A program made the position numbers and the translations under genes. Shown in pieces: positions 47,301 through 56,355 of a DNA stretch of 64,000 bases; the first letter of the stretch is position 1, and the number at the start of each line of letters is the position of its first letter. The notes below the pieces were generated by a model that was not told the origin of the DNA, did no database searches, and worked only from the letters and a program-made list of their open reading frames with translations. Source of the stretch: Tenrec ecaudatus (taxonomy: Eukaryota > Chordata > Mammalia > Afrosoricida > Tenrecidae); the NCBI RefSeq assembly GCF_050624435.1, contig NC_134535.1:122871731-122935730 (forward strand). The letters are read 5' to 3'.

Positions 47301-50300
47301 CACAAGATGAGGATGATCACTTTGTTCAAAAAAGTAAGTAGAAACTAGCAAAGAAAAGAGAAACACAAACAAAAATACAAAATGCCCCAGTGGTGAAGTT
47401 GAAACCAGAAATAGATGTGTGAGTTGTGGTTTAGATTAGGAGAAGACTGGGAGGAGGGAAGACAGGAGTTGCTTTACGATCGTGCTCTTTTGATAGGAGA
47501 AGGCAAGATCGTCATAAACGGAGAGCCTCTGCTGCTGCTTCTCGCGCTCACTGTCAGGCACAGAGCTCGTCCGCACTGATCAGTAACTTAACCCAGGAGT
47601 GTCTTAAGAACAGGAGTTACTAGGGGTGACGTCTATTCCCATTATCTAGTAACTTACATGTTTTGGGAACCATCTTCCCACATCCAAACCCCGTCGGAGT
47701 TCTGTCGCGACAATCCAACCCAACGAATCAGACCGGTTCTGTCTTTAATATATTGCTATTGTGAAGACAAATAAAGATAATGGTCAGGAGGCTTCCATCC
47801 CTCTTGGTGATAGTTAAAGACAATGCTTTTATGCTAAAAACCATGACCAAGAAGTAACTGGTTGGATCATACGTTTATATCAATATTTAGACTATTACCA
47901 AATTGACTTAGTTTAGATTTTAAAAATATGCAAACTTGCATCTACATAAAGCATATTTTAATCTTCTGCTGCGTTCATAAGATTACATTTTCCACTGGCT
48001 GGAGATTAAAGTATGTTACCTTCAATTTATTATTTTGCCTTCTATTTCATGTTGCTCCTACCTAGAATAGCAACGATGAATCTTAAACAGGGTAAGCAGT
48101 AAAGAAGAACCGTGGTTTCTGGGTGGAGGAAATGGCTCATCTGCTCAGCGGGAGGTTGGAGTTCAGCTAGAGACACCTCAGGATGACAGTGTGGAGTTCT
48201 ATTCCGAAACAATGTGGCGGGCCAGAGTCAGAATGCCCGGAAGGCAACCAGTAAACAACTCCAGAGAATGAAATCATCATTAAGACTGTGTTTCCTGGAA
48301 TTTAGCTCTCTCTGAATTGATTTTACTGCTTACGATGTCTATAAAATCTTTCACGTAGAAGTAATGATTTATTACCTCAGGGGGTAAAAAAAATAACTAT
48401 ATGGTGTTTTGTCTCCAAAAGGATTTGTAAAGAATATTATTTGTCTAATTTTTCTGATTTAGGAGCCCTGGACAGGAGCCCTGGCGGTGCAGTGTTTACG
48501 TCTTAGACTATAATCTGCAGAGTGGACGGTTGGACACTAGCAAAACTCAGTGTAACAAAGACTGGGCTTTCTACCTCTGTCAATAGTTACAGTCTCGGGA
48601 AGCCCCAGGGGGGCTCAGTGAGTCAGCGAAGTTGGCTTGCTTTGGTTGGTGGCACAGCAGTTCCTTGTGCCATTAACTGTTGGAAATCACCAGCTGCTCC
48701 GTGGGAGAAAAACCAAGCTCATTGTTGGTGGTTTCCAACTGCCCACCAGATGGATTGCAACCCAATGCATACCTACTAGACCACCAGGGCCCTTTCTGGG
48801 AAAGAATGACAGGGCTTTCTTCTCCCGTAAAGAGTTAGGGTCTTGGAAACTCACAGGGGCAATTCTTTCCTGTCCTCCAGAGTCCCCTTCAATCAAAACA
48901 GACTTGATGGCAGTGAGTTTGGTTTTGATTTATTGATTCACCGTTTGCTTTTTGCGATGATCACTATGGTGTTTATGAGACGCTCCCTGGGGACACAGTG
49001 GTTAAGTGGTTGGTTGCTAACTGAGAGGTGGCTGGTGAGAATCCACTAACCTCTCCACAAGAGTAGGGTGTAGCCATCTGCTTTCATAAAGGCTAACAGT
49101 CTAGGAACCCTTATGGGATTGCCCTACGGTGTCCCATCGGGTGACCATGGGTTAGAATTGATTCAATGGCATGGGTGGTTTCTTCGTTGGTGTTCTAAAA
49201 AACAAATAACCCCCAAACGAGACTTTATAAGTAACCTGGAGGTATAATGGGCAAACACTCAATTACTAACCTAAAGATAAGTGGCGAGAACCCACCAGAT
49301 GCTCCAATGGAGAAAACACCTGTGAATCTGCTGCTTAAAGCTCACAACCTAGGACATTCTATGAGGCAATTCTGCTCTGTTACATTGGAAGTCTATGACA
49401 GGAAGCCAACTCATGGTAAAAGGCAACAGTAACATCAACACTATAGTATCATATACTGTATCTGTTCTGTTCATTATCTGTGAAATATATATAGACATCA
49501 TGAAATTTGGGAGTTTTGCTTATTAATTGTATCGCTTTAACTGATCGAAATTATGGCCTCCTTTTAATTTTGGTTTATAGGCACCAAAATTATGTATATT
49601 TACATTTTTATATATTGTCATGATTTCTCAAATAGGTAGGTGATAATATATATTGGGGAGTCAATAAATAGCATGGGTTTCTTTACATGCATGTGAGAGA
49701 TAAGCTGATATTCCCCAATCATGCGTGAACGACATTGTTGATCACTTATTTCTCAAAGTTTGAGCTATGATTCTCCTTTCTGTTAATTCTTGTCCTTTCT
49801 TTAAAGATAAAGCCGCATTATATGCTTCACTATATAATATGGTAGCATAACCATTGAATATTTTCTCTCGCGCGCAATTATATTATTTCTCAGTTAGTTA
49901 TGAACTTCTGATCTGACATCAATGTAGATTAATTTAGAATAAATTCAAGGAATGTGTGTCTATGACCCCATGTCCCATCTTTGTATTGAAATTGAGATTT
50001 TAGGGAATTTTCCAATTTTACCTGACTGGAAAGAAAAGTTAACTTAACTGAATATCTTCTCTTTGATGTTTGAGCTCATTCAAAGACTCCGTAGAACCTC
50101 TACAGTAAGGTAGAATGATCACTCACCTCAGTGATTATGGGCATACTGAGAGAACCTGCATATTCCAAAGCCCAATTTGAGCCTCAGCTCCAAGGAAAGC
50201 AAAAACAAACAGACTGCCTGCCATGGGGTCTATTCTGACTCATAGTGACAGGGCCAAATTTCCTGTTGTTTTCTGAGACTGTAAATATTTATGAGAGTAA

Positions 50301-53300
50301 AAGAAAAACTGGTATGGTGCACTATAACCACCGGCTTTGTGGCTATTAGGCCAACACGCAAACCCACCAGGGCCGTGAGCCAATTTTTGCTGAAGCACTG
50401 TAGCCGTTACATAGTATCAGTACAGTCTGAGTGTTTGAGTTCTGTTGTCTCTATCTGGGCAAAAGTCCTGATCTTCTATCTGCTTTCATTTTTTTTAATG
50501 TGAAAAATGTGAGAAAAAAATCTAAAAGCTATAACAAATCCTACCAGGAGCCCTGATGGCATGCATAGTGGATTGGATGTTGGGTCACTAACCGCAGGGT
50601 TAGCAGTTTGAGATCTCAAGCAGCTACATGGGACAAAGGAAACTTTTTACTCCCGTAAAAAGTTCCAGTCTCAGACAGCCATAGGTACAGTTCTGCTCTG
50701 CCCTATCGGACTGCTATGTGTCCACATAGACTCAACGGCCCTGAGTATAGTCCTTAGGACAAACCCTTTCAGGATTTTCTACCTTAAAAAAATGCTTTGG
50801 TAAATGTTGTCTTTTCCAGGGTTTTATTTCTGGCATGCTGCCAGGGTTCAAGGAGAGGAAAGTACATGAAATAATTGAGAGAAAGTTGATTTCCACAGAG
50901 TTGACTCGATCAGCAAGAAGAGAAAGACTTTGTTAAAGGCTGTGTAACAAAGAGATATGGAAGAGAAGTCACATGACGTAGAAAAATTTGTCTTCTGCAA
51001 TCTCGTGTATTTTGAAAATGAGATTATTCTCCAAAGTGTATGTTTGGGAAAATCTGTGAAAGGATGGAGTTTGCATCAAGGAGTTATCAACACTTCAGCA
51101 GAAACAGAAATAACAGTAAAAACTGGGATAGCACTCTTATTTATATTTTACAATACTATTGGGTTTTAAAAAATACATGCACCATCGGATTCCTTCCTGA
51201 ATTAGTTAAGGAGTCAGTGTGAGATTAAGTCATGTAAGAACAAGATGGGGCAGGAACTGATCGTCTTTGCAGTACTAACACAGCATTTTTTACTCTCAGC
51301 TAGTGCAATTCAATTTTTTCCTAAATTATTATTATTAGGAATTCTGATTCAACTGTTGAAATTTTGATTGAGCAGAATAAGGGTTATAGATTAGCAGAAA
51401 CTGGAAAGCATAAGAAATGTTAAAAAGCCAAATGTTGCATTTGAGAGTTTCTCTTTATGAATCCAAAATATTCGACTTAAGAATCTCCTTACCAGAACGT
51501 TCCTGCTGGCAATCTTGACAAGCGCAGCCTTCCTGTCAATGCAATACTGCTTACTCTCTTCCCATGTCAAATTGTGCTTGAAAAATCCATAGCAACTATT
51601 CCCATAGTACCTCCAGTGTTTGTCACAGGGACTGCATTGATGGCCTTAAGAAGACACCGAACATAAAATCGTTCATTGTATATCGAACATAAAATCTTTC
51701 ATTGTATATCAGGCTTACATTTTCTTCACACTCTGTGTGTCCTGCAGATCTCAATTCCTTACACCTAACCCTACCACCAGACACACACACGCACATTAAA
51801 AATCAAATCATACTTACTGTGAACACCTTTTTGTTCTGATTGCTTTATTAAATTTTGGCAGAAGTACTTTGCCAGTTGAGTCACAGTTTCTGAGAGATTT
51901 CCTTTCTCAGCTTGCAGGAGATTTTGTTGCTTGACAGCTAAATGTAAAAATTAGATAATAGCAATACTTTTAAATAAGCTTTCATTTTAGTAGAACTATC
52001 ATTAGATGAAATGTTTACTAAATATACATGAGGAAATGATTTCTGAAAAGGGATAAAAGTGAGGGAGTATATCAAAACCATGCTAAGTAAAATATAAAAC
52101 TGACACCTCCATGTTATCTAGCAGATTGAGTGAATTATCTAAGGGAGACAACCCCTTAGAAATTTTAAGAAAATCCCATGATCATATAAAACACATAAAG
52201 CAATTATTGTGGTGTCTTCTTGAAACCTGGTTTGTTTGTTTGTTTGTTTGTTTTAGCAGTGTTAATAGAATTTAATATCTCTAGTATGTTAATAGAATTT
52301 AATAGTGTTAATAGAATTTAATATCTCTAGTATGTTCTGCTGTTAATGTAATACAATGTAATAATACAATGTAATGTTAATGTAATACAAGAATATATTG
52401 ATTTTATAATATACTCAAAATAATGATTCAGAAGGAAATATTCTTAACATCTTATATGAAAATAAAACCAAGTATACAAGCAAAATTAGTACAAACCACA
52501 ATGTGACATTTGAAATCGAATAGATTTCTAGCAAAAGAACACAATACTTATCAATAAGCTGGGATCTGAGTGGCCTCTCAGAAGAAGTAAGCCAATCACT
52601 TAGAAAATATTTTTAGCAGGAAATAAAAGTCAAATACAATCTAGGCAGCTGCTGTATATGTGATCCTTCAAGTAGTATTAAATAGCAGGATGACGAAGAA
52701 ACTTATTAGGCACACCAAGACCTTTAATTATTGCCTTCTTCAGACCAAACCCTTGTCCATGAGTCAATACTCACATAGAATTCCCATAGCCACCAGTCCA
52801 ATGACCATCCCCATGCACAGGATCAGAAGAACCAATGCCATTACACGCCATGAAGAGGAGGGCGCAGAGTCAACTGTGGGCATACAATGGACACAACAAC
52901 AAACAGGGATATGGCACGCCTGCAGGGAGGCAGCCCCTCTGCCCTTGCCTCTCAGGATTTTCTAAATAATGAACAGAGGGGACAGATATTGTCTGTATTC
53001 CCTTGCGGATCATCAACAATAAGCACACCCCACTCCCGCACCATGTATCCATCCCTGTTTTCATCCCTAGTAGATTTTTTTTCCCTCTTGGAGTTAAAAT
53101 ATAACTGACTTGGCGCATTATGTGATCGCTCTGTGTCCACCTCCTCAATAAATATTGCTTTAATCAGCAACTATTGGACCAGGACACGCAGTTAGTGGAG
53201 TCTCGAAAAATGGTGGTTTCCAAACATTCCTTCACCCGACGCTCCCGTTCTGTTGACTTCAAACATTAAATGCTAGAACACTTCATATAATGTTCCTTTT

Positions 53301-53548
53301 CTGTCTCCTACATTTATTTTCTTCTAAATAAGTCGGTCGGAATCTATGTAAATAGTACTGAGAAACAGCAGAGAAAGGTTGTCTTCAGAAAAGCAAAAGA
53401 GAACAACAAAAAATATAATGCTAAGTGCTATCCTGAGTATAAAGGGGGGCGGGGTAGGGAGAGGATAGATTTAGCTTATTTTACCTGCACTGAGAGCTGG
53501 CTTTCGATCTTTAATACTTATGGTTAGGTATCCATCTTCATCCATCAT
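44196..53548 (-). CDS. CLEC1B: CLEC1B (CLEC-2), podoplanin receptor, complete coding sequence in six exons
   Basis: Type II receptor of platelets and megakaryocytes; it binds podoplanin and signals through a hemITAM, Syk and PLCgamma2. Coding exons in transcript order: 53548-53485, 52873-52775, 51937-51818, 51644-51493, 47755-47658, 44352-44196. The sum is 690 bases, 229 residues, the same length as human. Tail: [20 protein letters not shown]; membrane helix about residues 33-53; stalk to about 95; lectin-like domain 96-229 with [20 protein letters not shown] and CAYFYNG. Phases are 1, 1, 1, 0, 2 and all splice sites are GT/AG. The hemITAM is YLTI, where human has YITL. Of the human residues reported to contact podoplanin or rhodocytin, Arg107, Arg152 and Arg157 are kept, Arg118 is Lys and Asn105 is His. 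Exon 5 is three codons shorter than human (GSQNM against GSVISENM) and the C-terminus is longer. It lies on the CLEC9A strand, opposite to the human arrangement. Confidence 0.97.
45030..45560 (+). pseudogene. RTE LINE remnant (end of ORF) in CLEC1B intron 5
   Basis: Contains a piece reading [13 protein letters not shown] and the later sequence 'catactgaacataccatgaactgctagaagaataaac', 'gacaaagacttcatgcttagtaaaataaagg' and 'gcagtaatgattgtgagaagggcacagg', which follow the RTE copy at 63.5-63.8 kb. Confidence 0.75.
45750..45955 (-). mobile_element. AfroSINE-like SINE
   Basis: 'gttgtcctcaagtcgattctgtctcatagc' to 'gaactgacaaccttttggttagcag' in reverse order. Confidence 0.7.
45945..46256 (-). mobile_element. 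SINE split by an L1 3' end insertion
   Basis: One reverse SINE (45945-46020, continuing 46131-46256, 'tgcaggaatgtaaagcctcatc...ccaccagggctc') is interrupted by an L1 3' end at about 46025-46130 ('tttattcagggctcatacagctcttatcacaatcc'). Confidence 0.75.
46505..46985 (-). mobile_element. RTE LINE 3' part
   Basis: 'gttgttaggagccgctgagttg', 'tagccactgtgtcaatccatctcag', 'ccaagcatgatgtcttcttccagg' and 'cataattcaaactcatcaattc' follow the RTE 3' part in reverse. About 480 bases. Confidence 0.85.
46986..47657. other. CLEC1B intron 5, proximal part
   Basis: No exon or clear repeat seen. Confidence 0.5.
47658..47755 (-). CDS. CLEC1B: CLEC1B exon 5 (lectin-like domain, part 2)
   Basis: A 98-base exon after acceptor aatag, with donor gtaagt. 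It encodes [20 protein letters not shown] and [10 protein letters not shown]. It is nine bases shorter than the human counterpart just after WEDGS, in frame. Confidence 0.95.
48474..49425. mobile_element. Cluster of four or five AfroSINE copies in CLEC1B intron 4
   Basis: Head-to-tail + copies at 48474-48650, 48651-48930, 48986-49185 and 49213-49425. The second is interrupted at about 48716-48790 by a reverse SINE piece ('ccagatggattgcaacccaatgc...gaccaccagggccc'). Confidence 0.8.
50205..50375 (-). mobile_element. AfroSINE-like SINE
   Basis: 'ctgccatggggtctattctgactcatagtgacagggcc' to 'aacacgcaaacccaccagggcc' in reverse order. Confidence 0.8.
50546..50752 (+). mobile_element. AfroSINE-like SINE
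   Basis: 'aggagccctgatggcatgcatagtgg', 'tcactaaccgcagggttagcagtttgag', 'ctgctctgccctatcgg' and 'agactcaacggccctgag' give the full order. Confidence 0.9.
51493..51644 (-). CDS. CLEC1B: CLEC1B exon 4 (lectin-like domain, part 1)
   Basis: A 152-base exon after acceptor cttaag, with donor gtaagg. It encodes [20 protein letters not shown] and [14 protein letters not shown]. The NLT sequon of human (Asn120) is kept; the second human sequon (NAT) is lost. A 26-base tandem duplication starts 14 bases upstream of the acceptor. Confidence 0.96.
51658..51709. repeat. 26-bp tandem duplication next to the CLEC1B exon 4 acceptor
   Basis: Two adjacent copies of cgaacataaaatc-g/t-ttcattgtatat differing at one base, ending 14 bases from the exon 4 start, in the branch-point region of the intron. 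Confidence 0.95.
51818..51937 (-). CDS. CLEC1B: CLEC1B exon 3 (stalk)
   Basis: A 120-base exon after acceptor tttag, with donor gtaagt. It encodes [20 protein letters not shown] and [19 protein letters not shown]. It keeps the LAK-FCQ--IKQSE pattern of human and has an NLS sequon. Confidence 0.94.
52258..52400. repeat. AT-rich local tandem repeat in CLEC1B intron 2
   Basis: A unit 'gttaatagaatttaatatctctagtat' recurs with a spacing of about 46 bases, followed by short 'aatgtaatacaatgtaat' iterations. Confidence 0.8.
52775..52873 (-). CDS. CLEC1B: CLEC1B exon 2 (membrane exon)
   Basis: A 99-base exon between acceptor cccacag and donor gtgagt. It encodes [20 protein letters not shown] and [12 protein letters not shown]. 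Human has ASSSWWRVMALILLILC. Confidence 0.96.
53485..53548 (-). CDS. CLEC1B: CLEC1B exon 1 (start, hemITAM tail)
   Basis: 64 coding bases encoding [20 protein letters not shown] plus Ala, with donor gtaaaa. Two ATG codons stand in a row; the first aligns with the human start (MQDEDGY). DEDGY plus a hydrophobic residue at +3 is the CLEC-2 hemITAM. Confidence 0.95.
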
Positions 53549-55064
53549 GGCTTCAGTGGGACTTCACTTGAACTCAGAGGTCCAGGGACTTGAAAAATGC
53601 AATGTCTTCTCTTGCAATTCCAGTGTGTCCGTCTGTGATCCTCCCCAGTGGGTAGCTTAGAGCCACATCAATTAGGACATATGCTTGCTTTGGGTTTTCT
53701 TATTTCCAGGAAGTGCTTTTATAGTTGTTCAGAGATACACGGAACTTGAACACAAAACTAAAAAAACACAAATAATAACTGTGGTAAGGGGTAGATATCA
53801 CATTTGTTTCCTGTTTCCTTGTTTTCAGTTCCAAGTAGAGAGCTATCCCAGCACATGCATCCTTTCAAGGAGCCAACATCATTTTAGAAAGTTCACATCT
53901 CATCTTTCTGCTACCAGAGTTTAAGTAATATTGTCAATGAACTTATTTCAGTGGAAATAATGATAAATATCAGCAGATATATAATGTACCCATTATGAGA
54001 AAGAGGTCTAATATAATTTAATATAATACTGCCACTTTAGAAATGGCATGGTTTGTATAGAATGGAATTATTTAAAATTATAATCTAGAATTTATCCAAA
54101 TTCTTTCACCTCTGATAAGTCAATTTAAATAAATTAAGATTTTACACAGCTTAGGCTGTGGCATGGAAGGGGAAAAATAATATGATATTATCCAGAGTTA
54201 AAGAGCCCTGGTGGCACAGTACATTAAACACTGGCTTCTAACCTCAAAGTTGGCAGATCAAAGCCACTAGCTGCTACATGAGAGGAAAATGAGGCTGTGT
54301 GCTCCTATAAAGATTTGCAGTCTCAAAATTCCTTGGTAGCTGTTCTGTACTAAGTTTTGTTATGGGGTAGAATGGATTTGATGGTAGTAAGTTTAGGATA
54401 TAGAGTTAATGACTTGATATGGAACCCTTCTGTAAGGGTTTTCACTTTAAAATGACATTCCTGGAATTAAAAAAAAATCATTTTCAATGGAATCACATAA
54501 TTTCAAGACAGAATGCCTAGATTCCTAACTCTTTGGGGGAAGGGATAGTTTCCAGTTCCCTTTCCAGCGTGATAGACTAGTCCAACATATTCACCTTTGG
54601 TAATTAGGCTTTTAAGTGATTATTTCAGCTGATATTCCAAGCAGTTATAAGAAAGAGCCATATAAAGCTAGTTAATGCATGTGTCATATGAATATTGTTG
54701 GTGACATTGTCAATTTTTCCTTAGAGGGCAGAGAGTTTATAGCATATCTTTTTATTAAGCCCTCCCCAACAGCGCCCCAGTTAGAAGAATGTTTCTTCTT
54801 CTGAGCAACTAGCAGACATTTATCTTATAAATAATCTTTGCTTCTATGCATCTTGGGTTCATAGAAATCCTACAATTTACTTACCTGACAATATAATGTG
54901 TACATAGAATTATAGAATTTAATGGCTGCTATTTTGCTTGTTAACTTCCCCTTTGCTACAGCCCCCCTGTCACCTCCCTGTCATTATAACCTTCCCTCTG
55001 AGTTCTATGCCAATTTACCATCTCTTATCTTATAATATTTCCTTGCCGATATGCCTTGTCATAG
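53549..55064. other. CLEC1B 5' flank
   Basis: Upstream of the CLEC1B start codon; must hold its promoter or 5' untranslated exon(s), but no TATA box or CpG-rich stretch stands out. One SINE at 54203-54405. Confidence 0.5.
54203..54405 (+). mobile_element. AfroSINE-like SINE
   Basis: 'aaagagccctggtggcacagtacattaaacactggcttctaacc' is the clearest SINE head in the window; the tail 'gatttgatggtagtaagttta' is also kept. Confidence 0.92.
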
Positions 55065-55790
55065 GTTTGATTGTTAGGGGCTGTCGAGTCTATTGTGATG
55101 CATAGTGACCCTATGTACAACAGAGTGAAACCTTGCCAAGGGCTAAGTCATCCTCCTGACTTATATTTGAGCCATCATTGCAGCCACAGTATCAATCTGT
55201 CTCCCTGGGAGGCTTTCTCTTGTTTTGTTGCTGACGTTCTGTTTCACCAAGTACGATGTCCTTTCCCAGGAATGGCCTGTCTTGCTAGGGGGTCTAAAGT
55301 ATGTGATACAAAGTCTTGCCCTACTGACTTCTAAGGGACATTCTGGCTGTACTTCTTCCAAGATAGATTTGCTTGTTCCTCTGGAAGTCCACAGTACTTT
55401 CAGCATTCTTTCACAACAGAATTCTACCTCATTCAAAGTCTTTCTTATCTACTGTCCAACTTTCACTTGCATTCAAGATGATTGACTATAACATGGCTTG
55501 GTCCAGGTGTACCTGAGTCCCAGAAGTGGTATCTTCACTCTCCCCTATTGTCAAGAGGTCTTGTGCAGCAGATTTGCACAATGCATCATTGGATCTCTTG
55601 ACTGCTGCTTCCCTGAGCATTGATTGTGGATCCAAGAAGAGCGAATTCCTTGACAACTTCATTCTTTCCTCTGCTTAACCTGGTGGTGTCTATCGGTCTA
55701 GCTGTAAGGATTTTGGTTTTCTTTATATTATTATGTAATGCACATGCAGGTTGCAGTCCTTGATCTTCAAGTACTCCTCACTTTCAGCAA
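55065..55790 (-). mobile_element. RTE LINE 3' part
   Basis: 'gattgttaggggctgtcgagtc', 'cagccacagtatcaatctgtc', 'ttcaccaagtacgatgtcctttcccagg', 'gcagatttgcacaatgcatcattgg' and 'ttgattgtggatccaagaagagc' follow the RTE 3' part in reverse for some 720 bases. Confidence 0.9.
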
Positions 55791-56355
55791 TGATGTGCCC
55801 CCAAAAGATATGTGAAACACTTGACCCCTGATGAGACCTTGTGTGGAAATAGCATCTTGGAAGATACCAGTTGAATCCTAATCTCATCTAAATAGAGAAG
55901 AACTACTATGGACGCACGAAGGAAAGGTGGATATCCGACATTAGAGGGAGACTTCAGCTGCAAACCAAGGGCTGCCTGAGGCCACGAGAAGCTGAAGGCA
56001 CCTTGGTGTCACATTGGACACTTGCCCATCTGCTAACCAAGCCATTTGAACACACTTATGGCTCCTCAGGAGAAAAGACCTAGCGGTCTGCTTCTCTGGG
56101 GGAAGCTCTCCTGAGGCTGAGCCGGGTGAGGTCATTCTGAGTCAGAATGGACTCACTGGTGCAAACAGCAGCAACCAGAAGCTGAGAGAAACATGAAAGA
56201 ACCTTCTCCTAGTGCTTTTGGAATGCCCATGGCTTTTAGACACATCAAATTCAGACTACTAGCCTCCTAAACCATAAGCTGTTAAATTATCTCCTTATAA
56301 GTCCCCCAGTTTGCAGTATTATGGTATAGTGGCCCTAGAGCACACTAATAAGCAC
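55791..56355 (+). mobile_element. Old interspersed repeat, same family as 38.4 kb
   Basis: 'gatgtgcccccaaaagatatg', 'gtgtggaaatagcatcttgg', 'agactactagcctcctaaaccataagctgttaaatt' and 'cagtttgcagtattatggtatag' give the order. A short SINE or RTE end lies inside at about 56130-56185. Confidence 0.55.
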
